A stretch of DNA of 64,000 nt from Oscillospiraceae bacterium. Its GTDB lineage: Bacteria > Bacillota > Clostridia > Oscillospirales > Oscillospiraceae. The stretch lies in NCBI GenBank assembly GCA_017434755.1, contig JAFRER010000018.1:1-64000 (forward strand). The letters are read 5' to 3'. The position numbers and the translations under genes were made by a program. This document shows positions 8,777 to 17,700 of this stretch, in pieces. Under the pieces are notes generated by a model, which ran no database searches, was not told where the DNA came from, and saw only the letters and a list, made by a program, of their open reading frames with translations. Each line of letters opens with the position of its first letter. Position 1 is the first letter of the stretch.

Positions 8777-8853
8777 CAGAGCGGTGTTTTGTCCTTTGCT
8801 TTTTTTACTTTTGTCACGCTTCGGGCTGATGGGATATCATCTCTTTTCTTATA

Positions 8854-10221
8854 TCAGGCGGCATTTGAAAAACACATGACGCTCTCATTGCCGTAAACAA
8901 CAGCTATGCTGCCGGTCTCCCCGGAAGGGATCCATGCGGAGACGACGGGAGCGGATCCTTCCGGATAAAGGATCGCGGCTTCATAACATACCCCGTCACA
9001 TACAAAGTATGCACGGGTCAGGCCCTGAACAGATTCGGCAGGAATCACACACTGCAGGAGAGTCATATCGCTCGACGCAGCAGTTCTGCCCTTTTCCGCA
9101 GATACCGTCAGGGCAGGCATCTCCGAAGTGCGGGCGGGAAGGTCTCTGACCGGAGCCGGATAAACGGGCATGTATTCCAGAAGATAGGCGATATTTCTCT
9201 CCACTATCTCAATAACAACGGCATCGGTCTCTTCCTGCTCGAGCCGGACAAGCTCGTATGAGGCGGATCTTGAAAACCGCGCGTCACGAAAGCTTTCGGC
9301 AAGATACGGATAAAGGGAGACGCCGAAGGAGTCTCTCCAGCACAGGAGCCTGCCGTTCCCTGCCCCGCATGAAGACTCTATGCTGATCGCGTTGCCGCCG
9401 TTGGGGTCCTTTGCCGTGGTAAAGGAAAAGCCCGGAACATATCTGCGGTCTGTCTCGGTATATTTCCCGACCGGACAGAGCATCTCATACAGGTCACCCG
9501 TATGCTCCTCCCCGTCCGTGAAGCCGGATGAAGAGAAAGAACCGTCTCTGCCGAGACCGGTGAGAATAACATCCGCCGCGAGAGCAGCGCCCTCGGAATC
9601 CCAGTGAGAATCCGTTTTAAAGTACAGCACCCTGTTCTCATCAGAAAAAGCGGAAAACAGATCGGCGTACCGGATCCCGTATCTTTCCATGAACGGCACC
9701 AGTTTCCCGGCATTTCCCGAACCATCGGACCGCGGCACATAAGCAGGCATCGCTTCCGGATAAAGACTGTTCTTGTTCGGAGCTATGGAGAAAACGAAAT
9801 CCGCCCCTTTGCTCTCTGCATATTCCTGCATCAGCGAGAGGTTCCTGGCGACAGCCTCAAGCTTTTCGTCCTCCAGGCCAAGGCCCATATAGTCATCAAG
9901 GCTCTCCGAATAATAAAGCCATCCGTTCCTGCCTATGACCACCTTGTCTTCCACGGAAGTCCGGAACAGAGAAGCATTCAGACCGGACCAAGCGGTGACG
10001 AGCTCCTGTCTGAAGGCAAACCTGTCCCCCGCCCAGTCGGCTATCTCCGAAAGATAATCCTTGTTCATCTTCCCGTTATTTTCCCGTATCGCCGGAAACT
10101 GCGAAAGCACCTCGTTTGCCGCAGCTTCAGACTGCCCGAAAATGAGCATGCCGAGAGACGGAATTAGGCAGAGCAGAAGGAACACGATTATCACTATTCT
10201 GTTTATGACGGCATCCTTCAA
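8854..10221 (-). CDS. AlgX/AlgJ-like SGNH acetyltransferase-family protein
   Basis: A 455-residue protein with one N-terminal membrane segment (about residues 8-30) and an extracytoplasmic SGNH-type domain. The DxH pair is Asp-204/His-206 in KTDSHW, and the Ser is Ser-299 in RDSFG, the layout known for AlgX and AlgJ, which transfer acetyl groups to exopolysaccharide. A TTG start at 10221 is chosen because AGGAG lies six to seven bases upstream; an ATG at 10296 would overlap the upstream gene by 65 bases. It follows the MBOAT gene by ten bases, so the two probably form the membrane and extracellular halves of one O-acetylation machine. The acceptor polymer is unknown. Confidence 0.85.
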   Translation of the reverse strand: MKDAVINRIVIIVFLLLCLIPSLGMLIFGQSEAAANEVLSQFPAIRENNGKMNKDYLSEIADWAGDRFAFRQELVTAWSGLNASLFRTSVEDKVVIGRNGWLYYSESLDDYMGLGLEDEKLEAVARNLSLMQEYAESKGADFVFSIAPNKNSLYPEAMPAYVPRSDGSGNAGKLVPFMERYGIRYADLFSAFSDENRVLYFKTDSHWDSEGAALAADVILTGLGRDGSFSSSGFTDGEEHTGDLYEMLCPVGKYTETDRRYVPGFSFTTAKDPNGGNAISIESSCGAGNGRLLCWRDSFGVSLYPYLAESFRDARFSRSASYELVRLEQEETDAVVIEIVERNIAYLLEYMPVYPAPVRDLPARTSEMPALTVSAEKGRTAASSDMTLLQCVIPAESVQGLTRAYFVCDGVCYEAAILYPEGSAPVVSAWIPSGETGSIAVVYGNESVMCFSNAA

Positions 10222-10231
10222 CGATAGACTC

Positions 10232-11650
10232 CTAAAACTGAGTGTAGATAAAGGGGGTGAATCCTCCGCGCGCCATGGCCATAAGGCAAAGCACAAACAG
10301 GATCAGACTGAACAGATATCCGGCGCAGGCACCTGCTTTGCTCCCGGCTTCCATACCGGAGCAGAGCTTTTTGAGCCTCGCCGCAAGTCCGCCTGCCAGA
10401 ATGACGCCTGTGATCAGGATCAGACAAGTCGCCGCAGGCAGAAGCCTGCGGATCTCATAGCTCCCTGCCGGTAAAACGGAAAAGGAAAACATGGATCGCA
10501 GCATAACTGCGGCATCTTGCAGTGTGTCTGCCCTGAAAACGACGAACAGAAGCATGACCGCAAGCAGCGTATACACTCTGTTCAGGACTCTTCCGACCCG
10601 GTTCTTCTCAAGCCTGTCTGTCGGGATGATCCCCGAATCTTCAAGATTGCACAGAACCCCATGCACCAGGCCCCAGACTATAAAGGTCCAGTTTGCGCCG
10701 TGCCAGATCCCCGTGCAGAGGAAAACGATCATCCTGTTGAAATACTTCCTTGCCGTTCCCCTTCTGCTCCCTCCGAGAGGGATGTAAAGATAGTCCCGGA
10801 ACCATGTGGAGAGAGATATATGCCAGCGTCTCCAGAAATTCCGGACGGAGGACGCGCTGTACGGAAGATCGAAGTTTTCCGTTATCCCGAATCCGAACAT
10901 CCGTGCAAGGCCGACCGCCATGTCGCTGTAACCCGAAAAATCATAATACAGCTGCAGCGCATAGCATATGCCGCCCAGCCAGGCAAGCCGCCAGTCCGTA
11001 AGGCCTTTCATCGCGAACACACTGTCCGCGACCTTCGCCGCCGCAGCGGACAGTATTACTTTCTTCGCCAGTCCGTTTATGAACCTTCTTATTCCGGAAA
11101 CGGTCCTGTCCGGAGACACGCTTCTGCTCATAAGCTGAGGCGCAAAATCCCCGAATCTAAGGATAGGCCCCTGTAAGAGCTGAGGGAAGAACGACATAAA
11201 AAGCAGCACATCCAGGAAGTCTTTCGTCCCGCCGCTTTTATCTCTGTAGGTGTCAGTCACATAGGAGATGCCCTGAAAAGTAAAGAAAGAGATGCCGAGA
11301 GGCAGCGCGATCCCCGAGAGTTTCCATGAAGCGGAAAACAGACTGTTTATATTGGATATGACAAAATCCGTATACTTGAAGACAGCAAGCATCCCGAGAT
11401 CCAGGATCACCGTAATGACAAATACGGCCTTTCTGCCTTTCTCAAGCCTGATCAGCAGCAGCCCCGCCATATAATCGATCAGAACAGCCAGAAGAAACAG
11501 CGGCACGAAAGCAAGCTGTCCGAATGCCAGAAAAATCAGGCTGACAGCTGCGAGGAAGATGTTCTTCCGTCTGAGTCCCGGTATGATCCTGTCCAGCAGA
11601 AACACCGCCGGAAGAAAGAAAAACAGGAATAAAGGTGATGAAAACGACAA
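10232..11650 (-). CDS. AlgI/DltB-like membrane-bound O-acyltransferase (MBOAT)
   Basis: A 472-residue polytopic membrane protein of the MBOAT family. It carries the family signature around RRWHIS (His-277) and the invariant His-317 in GIWHGAN, together with the AlgI-typical opening MSFSSPLFLFFFLP. Family members pass acyl groups across the membrane to extracellular polymers. The start is TTG at 11650; it is the only start codon between the upstream in-frame stop and the conserved opening, and its binding site is poor. It heads the cassette with the AlgX-like gene, the SLH/transglutaminase gene and the lipoprotein. Similarity is nearer AlgI than DltB, because an AlgX-like partner rather than DltA/DltC follows. 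Confidence 0.93.
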   Translation of the reverse strand: MSFSSPLFLFFFLPAVFLLDRIIPGLRRKNIFLAAVSLIFLAFGQLAFVPLFLLAVLIDYMAGLLLIRLEKGRKAVFVITVILDLGMLAVFKYTDFVISNINSLFSASWKLSGIALPLGISFFTFQGISYVTDTYRDKSGGTKDFLDVLLFMSFFPQLLQGPILRFGDFAPQLMSRSVSPDRTVSGIRRFINGLAKKVILSAAAAKVADSVFAMKGLTDWRLAWLGGICYALQLYYDFSGYSDMAVGLARMFGFGITENFDLPYSASSVRNFWRRWHISLSTWFRDYLYIPLGGSRRGTARKYFNRMIVFLCTGIWHGANWTFIVWGLVHGVLCNLEDSGIIPTDRLEKNRVGRVLNRVYTLLAVMLLFVVFRADTLQDAAVMLRSMFSFSVLPAGSYEIRRLLPAATCLILITGVILAGGLAARLKKLCSGMEAGSKAGACAGYLFSLILFVLCLMAMARGGFTPFIYTQF

Positions 11651-11687
11651 GGAGGCACACCCTTTTCAGTCACTTTTTGAGAACAAA

Positions 11688-11743
11688 ACAATACGGAGTT
11701 AAAACACGTACAGAATATTGTACCACTTAACTCCGTATATTGT
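11688..11743. repeat. Inverted repeat flanking the MBOAT promoter
   Basis: The arms 11688-11702 and 11727-11743 match over 15 bases with a two-base bulge, and a 5-bp inner stem (11708-11712 with 11719-11723) nests between them. The right arm covers the -35/spacer of the promoter at 11717-11746 and the left arm lies about 8 to 22 bases after its start point. It may be a two-site operator, or a terminator for the upstream rlmI-like gene, since a T-rich stretch follows on the minus strand. Confidence 0.6.
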
Positions 11744-11746
11744 CAC
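11717..11746 (-). promoter_or_regulatory. Promoter of the envelope O-acetylation cassette
   Basis: On the minus strand GTGACA (11746-11741) and TACAAT (11722-11717) are 18 bases apart, each five of six to consensus. Start near 11710 gives a leader of about 60 bases before the TTG at 11650. Confidence 0.55.
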
Positions 11747-11776
11747 TATTTTTCTGTTCTGCGGAGAGTATCCGGA

Positions 11777-12997
11777 TCAGATCACTTGAAAGATATAGAA
11801 TTTCAGATAATCGGTCTCCGGAACGTTCCAGAGAATCGGATGATCGGGAGACTGCTGTCGTGCTTCTATCTGTTTCAGTTCGACCGCTGCGTCTGCTGCG
11901 GCGCTGCGCAGCATCCTCTCGAAGTTCTCGTGCGGCATGAAGTGGCTGCAGGAAGCGGTCGCCAGATATCCGCCCCTGGGGAGCAGCTTCATCGCGCAGG
12001 AATTGATCTCCCGGTACCCCCTCTCGGCATTCCCGGCGGTCTTTCTCGACTTTGTGAAAGCAGGAGGATCGAGGATGATCAGATCGAACCGCTTGCTTCC
12101 CCCGTCAAGCTGCGCGCGCAGATAGTCGAACACGTCCGCGCAGATGAACTCCATCCTGTCCGAAAGGGCGTTTCTCTCGGCATTGCGTCTGGCCATATCC
12201 AGTGCATCCGCGGAAACGTCCACAGCGGTCACATGCTCAGCGCCGCCTTTGGAGGCATTGAGTGCGAAGGACCCCGTATGGGTAAAGCAATCAAGTACCT
12301 TTCTGCCTTCCGATATCCTCGCAACTGCAAGCCTGTTGTATTTCTGGTCAAGAAAGAAGCCCGTTTTCTGACCGTTTTCAACGTCAACGGAATAAACGAT
12401 GCCGTTTTCTTCGATATCGACGATCGTATCCGGGTCCTCAGGCTCTCCGAACCATCCTTTATACTCTTCCAGCCCTTCGAGCGCCCTCAGTCTCACGTCA
12501 TTGCGCTCATAGACCCCCCTGATATTCTGCCCGTCGCTTCTGAGCACGTCCAGTATGATCGGAAAAAGAACACCTTTTATGGCTTCGATCCCGTATGAAA
12601 GGGTCTGCGCCACAAGGATATCCGAATACCGGTCCACCGTCAGTCCCGGGAAACCGTCCGATTCGCCGAAAATCACTCTGCAGCATGAAAGCCCGTCCTT
12701 CATGACGGTCTTCCTGTATTCCCATGCATAAGCGACCCTTCTGCGCCAGAAAGCCTCATCAAAGCAGTCGTTGGCATTCCGGGAGACAAGTCTGACTCGG
12801 ATCCTGCTTTTTTCGGAGAAGAATCCGCTGCCGAGGTATCTTCCCTTTATGCTCACTGCATCCACAACGGAGCCGTTGGGGATCCCGTTATCCGCCGAAA
12901 CGATCTCTCCTTCATATATCCACGGGTGCCCGTTTCTGACCCATCTTGAGCCTTTTTCGCTGACGACCACACGCGGGAGTTCTCTTTCCGTCTTCAT
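11777..12997 (-). CDS. rlmI: RlmI-like class I SAM-dependent 23S rRNA (cytosine-C5) methyltransferase
   Basis: A 406-residue protein of the RlmI/YccW family. The N-terminal PUA-like domain has the typical GHPWIYEGEI (about residues 20-29), the SAM-binding motif is DCFTHTGSFALNA, and the catalytic region shows LDPPAFTKSR followed by ATASCSHFM. RlmI methylates C1962 of E. coli 23S rRNA; the target here is inferred from family. The start at 12997 fits the family N-terminus, but no clear Shine-Dalgarno is seen, and the longer frame to 13357 only overlaps the VanY gene. It starts 20 bases after that gene and may be co-transcribed with it. Confidence 0.88.
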   Translation of the reverse strand: MKTERELPRVVVSEKGSRWVRNGHPWIYEGEIVSADNGIPNGSVVDAVSIKGRYLGSGFFSEKSRIRVRLVSRNANDCFDEAFWRRRVAYAWEYRKTVMKDGLSCCRVIFGESDGFPGLTVDRYSDILVAQTLSYGIEAIKGVLFPIILDVLRSDGQNIRGVYERNDVRLRALEGLEEYKGWFGEPEDPDTIVDIEENGIVYSVDVENGQKTGFFLDQKYNRLAVARISEGRKVLDCFTHTGSFALNASKGGAEHVTAVDVSADALDMARRNAERNALSDRMEFICADVFDYLRAQLDGGSKRFDLIILDPPAFTKSRKTAGNAERGYREINSCAMKLLPRGGYLATASCSHFMPHENFERMLRSAAADAAVELKQIEARQQSPDHPILWNVPETDYLKFYIFQVI

Positions 12998-13017
12998 GTC
13001 ACAGTATCGCCGCTGAC

Positions 13018-13902
13018 TCAGTTTGTGTACAGAGCAAGGAACTCTTCGAGCGTGAGCCCGTTGGCCATGATGTATTCCGCCACATCCGTTCCCACATAGC
13101 GGAAATGCCATGGCTCGTACATGATCTCGGTGATCTCTTCCTTTCCGTCCGGGAAGCGGACGATGAAGCCGTATTCCTGACAGTGCACGCTCATCCACTT
13201 GTACAGCGCGGTCTCCTCGATCGTGCGGTTCTTCGTGGGATAATAGCGGTCGGTGATATCGCAGCACAGGCCGCTCTGGTGTTCGCTGTAGCCGGCAGGC
13301 AGTGTGATATAGAAGCCCTTGGAGTCTTTTCCGTCCGTTATGCCGTTGTTCTCGCACACACGGCGGAAGTTTGCCGCCTGCTCATTATAGCTGCGGTATC
13401 CGGAGGACAGATACACGCTCAGACCTTCGTTTCGCGCCGCCTGCACGAAGGCCTTCAGCGGCTCGATGATCCGGGAGTCGAACTGCTGTCCCTCCAGGGT
13501 CACCAGCTCCGGCGGCACATATTCGGCAATGGAGGTGCTGGGGTTGGCCAGCAGGAATTCCCAGCTTGTGATATCAATGTCCGGCGGAGCGGGAAGGCCC
13601 AGCGCCGCGGCGCGTCCTTCGGGACTGTCCGGATCCACCGTCGGCACCGGCTCGGGCTCCGTTCCCTCCGTCCCTCCTGTCCCGGTTCCTTCCGTGGAAA
13701 AGATGCCGGGTGTCACGGTCACCTCCACCGTTACCACCACGGTCTTCGGCTGTGCATCCTGCAGCAGCCGGTCAAGATCATAGTTTTTTACGCTCATAAC
13801 GAGCACCGCCGCGAACACGGCCAGCAGAACCAGTCCTGTTATAAGCCTAACAATTCGGTTGTTCTTCAATTGCGCATCCTCTTTCGAACGGTATTGTCTC
13901 AT
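13018..13902 (-). CDS. VanY-type D-alanyl-D-alanine carboxypeptidase (M15B)
   Basis: A 294-residue membrane-anchored peptidase with an N-terminal membrane segment (about 17-37), a Thr/Pro/Gly-rich linker (about 53-95) and a VanY domain. The SGYRS motif is at 167-171, the zinc ligands are His-208 in EHQSG, Asp-215 and His-266 in EPWHF, with Glu-263 as the likely catalytic base. Such enzymes trim the terminal D-Ala of peptidoglycan stem peptides outside the membrane. No VanS/VanR/VanH/VanA genes are near, so this is more likely housekeeping wall turnover than glycopeptide resistance. The 13,500-13,750 part is GC-rich compared with the neighbours. Confidence 0.92.
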   Translation of the reverse strand: MRQYRSKEDAQLKNNRIVRLITGLVLLAVFAAVLVMSVKNYDLDRLLQDAQPKTVVVTVEVTVTPGIFSTEGTGTGGTEGTEPEPVPTVDPDSPEGRAAALGLPAPPDIDITSWEFLLANPSTSIAEYVPPELVTLEGQQFDSRIIEPLKAFVQAARNEGLSVYLSSGYRSYNEQAANFRRVCENNGITDGKDSKGFYITLPAGYSEHQSGLCCDITDRYYPTKNRTIEETALYKWMSVHCQEYGFIVRFPDGKEEITEIMYEPWHFRYVGTDVAEYIMANGLTLEEFLALYTN

Positions 13903-13982
13903 GAGAGTATATCAAAAACCGCGCGGATTGTACACGGGTTTTTCAAAACAGCGGGAAAACGGCCCCTTCCGCGGCGGTATGC

Positions 13983-14020
13983 AAAAAACAGCCCCGCGAT
14001 CCTGCGGATCACGGGGCTGT
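13983..14020 (-). terminator. Terminator after the MarR-family gene
   Basis: A stem of 9 bp (13988-13996 with 14012-14020) continues after one mismatch into a 5-bp inner stem with a 3-base loop. A T-run follows on the minus strand. It lies 16 bases beyond the regulator's stop codon. Confidence 0.85.
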
Positions 14021-14036
14021 CCCGGATACTGTTGCA

Positions 14037-14489
14037 TTACCTGTTGGACTGGATCACTTTGCTGAGAATCTCCAGGAGCGTCTGTTTTTCTTCATCGGAG
14101 CAGGCGGCATAGATCTTTCTGTCCGCTTCGATGATCGTTTTCCGGAATTCGCCGCTTATGCGCTTCCCTTCTTCCGTCGGAAAAAGCAGCTGGCTTCTTT
14201 TGTCGTTCGGATTGTCCATCCGGAAAATAAGGCCTTTTTCCTCCAGCTCCAGCGTCATCTTCAGAACAGCGGGGGGTGTGACGGACAGGAGCTCGCAGAC
14301 CACGCTCTGGCTCGTGCCGCCGTTGGTCTCCTCCTGGACAATGAAGCTCAACTCAATGCCCTGGAGCGCGGTAATATCCAGCTCTCTCAGCGCAAGACGG
14401 TGCCTTTTGTTGACGATGTTACTCAGCGCGCTCATAAGATCGCCGATCGTCTGCTCGAATTCGGGCGCAGATGTCTTATTGAAGCTCAT
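14037..14489 (-). CDS. MarR family transcriptional regulator
   Basis: A 150-residue winged-helix repressor of the MarR family. The recognition region (about residues 58-90) includes LSVTPPAVLKMTLELEEKGL, and the wing is followed by DNPNDKRSQLLFPTEEGK, the typical NDxRx2 pattern. The ATG at 14489 has ACAGGGT at a suitable distance; another ATG six bases further out is too close to it. It is monocistronic, with a terminator below. Its ligand and targets are unknown; no transporter or stress gene is divergently attached, and the nearest gene upstream is PFOR. Confidence 0.9.
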   Translation of the reverse strand: MSFNKTSAPEFEQTIGDLMSALSNIVNKRHRLALRELDITALQGIELSFIVQEETNGGTSQSVVCELLSVTPPAVLKMTLELEEKGLIFRMDNPNDKRSQLLFPTEEGKRISGEFRKTIIEADRKIYAACSDEEKQTLLEILSKVIQSNR

Positions 14490-14711
14490 AATCATACCCT
14501 GTTTTCTGTAATGTATACACTTTTTTAACAAGTATCGATGATTATATATCATATCTGCGATTCTGGCAACATTTTTTCACAAACAGGCCATTTATTTAAC
14601 TATTTTACTATTTTCTTGGATTATTTGCGCCGGTATTCTCCGGCCCAGCCTTGTCCGAAAAAAATACGTTCTCTCCGGCGTGTTTTTCATTCCGCAGAAT
14701 CCCGGCTTGCA

Positions 14712-14747
14712 GAAGAACACCCCCGGCGGCAAATGCCGCCGGGGGTG
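14712..14747 (-). terminator. Terminator after PFOR
   Basis: A perfect, very GC-rich 13-bp stem (14718-14730 with 14735-14747) has a 4-base loop. The minus-strand tail is TTCTTCT, a weak T-run. It lies 28 bases after the PFOR stop. Confidence 0.75.
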
Positions 14748-14774
14748 CTTTCATGATTGTTGCTTCGGGAGGGA

Positions 14775-17700
14775 TCACTCGTAGAGAGAGACCAGCTTCT
14801 TCAGGTGATCGAAGCGCTCCTTCGCGTTCTCCTCGTTGCGCGTGAAGAGATCCTCGGCTCTCTCCGGGAACTCGCGTGTCAGGCGGCTGTAGCGTGCCTC
14901 GTTCATGAGGAACTCGCGGTAACCGCCGGCAGGCTCCTTGCTGTCCAGTGTGAAGGGCTTCTCTGCCGCAGGATTGAAGCGGAAGAGGTTCCAGTAACCG
15001 CACTTGACGGCCTTGTCCATCTCTTTCTGGCAGTTCTCCATGCCGCCCTTGATGCTGTGCATCTCGCAGGGGGCGTAGGCGATGATGAGGGACGGTCCCT
15101 TGTAGGCTTCCGCCTCTGCGATGGCCTTAAGGGTCTGTACCTTGTTGGCGCCCATGGCGATCTGTGCCACATAGACATAACCGTAGGTCATGGCCATTTC
15201 GGCGAGGGACTTGGACTTGATTTCCTTACCGGCAGCCGCGAACTGAGCGACCTGACCGATATTGGAAGCCTTGGAGGCCTGTCCGCCGGTGTTGGAGTAG
15301 ACCTCGGTATTGAACACGAAGACATTGACATCTTCGCCCGAAGCGAGGACATGGTCAACGCCGCCGTAGCCGATATCGAACGCCCAGCCGTCTCCGCCGA
15401 AGATCCAGCAGGACTTCTTGTTGAGGTAGTCTTTCTTGGCAAGGATCTGTGCACCAAGCTGGCATGCGTCGCAGGTGCAGACCTTCTCGCCCTTCGCCTT
15501 TGCCTCCTGGGCGGCAGCAAGTGCAGCGGGCTGTCCGTCACCGAAGATCTTCTTCGCAAAGTCGGAGCTGAAGAAGCTGATGCAGCTGTCGATATCGCCG
15601 ACGCTTTCCTCGAGAGCCGCTATGAAGGCTTTTGTAGCCGCCTGGTTGGTGTTGCCGTCGTCATAGGTGTCGAGCCACGCCTGAGCGGCATCCTTGAGCT
15701 CCTGGCAGCAGGAATGAGCGGCTATGAGCTCTTCGACCTTGGCCTTGAGATCGTCGCGGATCTTCTTCTGGCCGAGGTACATACCGAGACCGTGCTCGGC
15801 ATTGTCTTCAAAGAGGGAATTGGCCCATGCGGGTCCCTTGCCTTCCTTGTTGACGGTGTACGGGGAAGTTGCTGCCGGGCCGCCCCAGATGGAGGAGCAT
15901 CCGGTCGCGTTGGAGATGAGCATATGATCGCCGAACAGCTGGGTGACGAGACGGGCATAGCTGGTCTCGGCGCAGCCTGCGCAGGAGCCGGAGAACTCAA
16001 GATACGGCTGAGCAAACTGGCTGAACTTGACGTTGTCGGGAACGAACATATCCTTCTTCTCGGAAACAGCGGAAACCATGTAATCGAAGACTTCCTGCTG
16101 CTCGGTCTGGCTCTCCAGCGGAGCCATCTCGATCGCGCCGACCGCGCACTGGCCTATGCAGACGCCGCAGCCCATGCAGTCCAGCGGCGATACCGCCATG
16201 CAGAACTTATACTCGCCCTTGCCCTTGCCGGCCTTGATATCGGCAAGCTTGGCCTGAGCGGGAGCTGCAGCGGCTTCAGCCTCGGTGAGTGCGAAGGGAC
16301 GGATCGTTGCATGCGGGCAGACGAACGCGCACTGGTTGCACTGCACGCACTTCTCGGCATCCCACTTGGGAACGGAAACGGCAATGCCGCGTTTCTCATA
16401 AGCGGATGCGCCGAGCTCAAAGGTACCGTCGGCATGATCGACGAACTTGGAGACAGGCAGAGAATCGCCGTCCATCTTGTCAACGGGATCAAGGATGGCG
16501 CTTACCATCTTGACGGTCTTCTCACGGCCGGTCTTCTTCACGTCCGCCGCTTCGTCAACAGCGTTCTTCCACGACTCGGGAACGTCGACCTTGACATAGG
16601 CGGTTGCGCCCGCATCGATAGCCGCATAGTTCATGTCGACCACATCCTGGCCCTTCTTCAGGTAGGAGTGGAGCGCAGCATCCTTCATGTACTGGATGGC
16701 CTCAGCCTCGGGAAGGACCTTCGCGAGGGAGAAGAAAGCGGACTGGAGGATGGTGTTGGTGCGCTTACCCATGCCGATCTTCTTGGCAAGGTCGATGGCG
16801 TTGATCATGTAGAGCTGGACATTGTTGTTTGCGATATAGCGCTTGGAGGCAGCATCGAGGTGATGCTCGAGCTCCTCGAAGTTCCACTGGCAGTTGACAA
16901 GGAAGATGCCGCCCGGACGTACATCACGCGCGATGGGGAATCCCTTGGTGATGTAGGACGGAACATGGCAGGCGACAAAGTCTGCCTGATTGATGTAGTA
17001 CGGGCTCTTGATGGGCTTGTCGCCGAAGCGGAGGTGACTGATGGTCACGCCGCCGGTCTTCTTGGAGTCATACTGGAAGTAGGACTGGATGTATTTGTCG
17101 GTATGGTCGCCGATGATCTTGGTGGAGTTCTTGTTTGCTCCGACGGTTCCGTCGCCGCCGAGACCCCAGAACTTGCACTCGATGGTGCCTGCGGGAGCCG
17201 TGCTGGGAGCGGGAACTTCCTCAAGGGACATGTTGGTCACGTCATCGACAATGCCGACTGTGAACTGGCGCTTCATTTCATCCTTCTTCAGTTCGTTGTA
17301 CACAGCGAACACGGAGGAAGGAGGAGTATCCTTGGAACCGAGGCCGTAACGGCCGCCGATGACCTGGACATCGTTCTTTCCGGCGTTGGCAAGCGCGGTG
17401 ACGACATCGAGATAGAGCGGCTCGCCCTGGGCGCCGGGCTCCTTGGTGCGGTCAAGAACAGCAATCTTCTTCGCGGTGGCGGGGATGGCCTCGATAAGCT
17501 TGTCCGCGCGGAACGGACGGTAGAGACGCACCTTGACAAGACCGACCTTCTCGCCCTGAGCGGTGAGGTAATCGATGACTTCCTCCGCGACATCGCAGAT
17601 GGAACCCATGGCTACGATCACGCGGTCGGCGTCGGGAGCTCCGTAGTAGTTGAAGAGCTTATAGTCGGTACCGAGTTTGGCGTTGATCTTGCCCATGTAC

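Noticed and set aside
13018-13902. Vancomycin resistance locus (with the VanX-type gene at 56985)
   Set aside because: The VanY- and VanX-type genes are 43 kb apart, and no vanHAX ligase or vanRS genes are in the window. General wall turnover is more likely.
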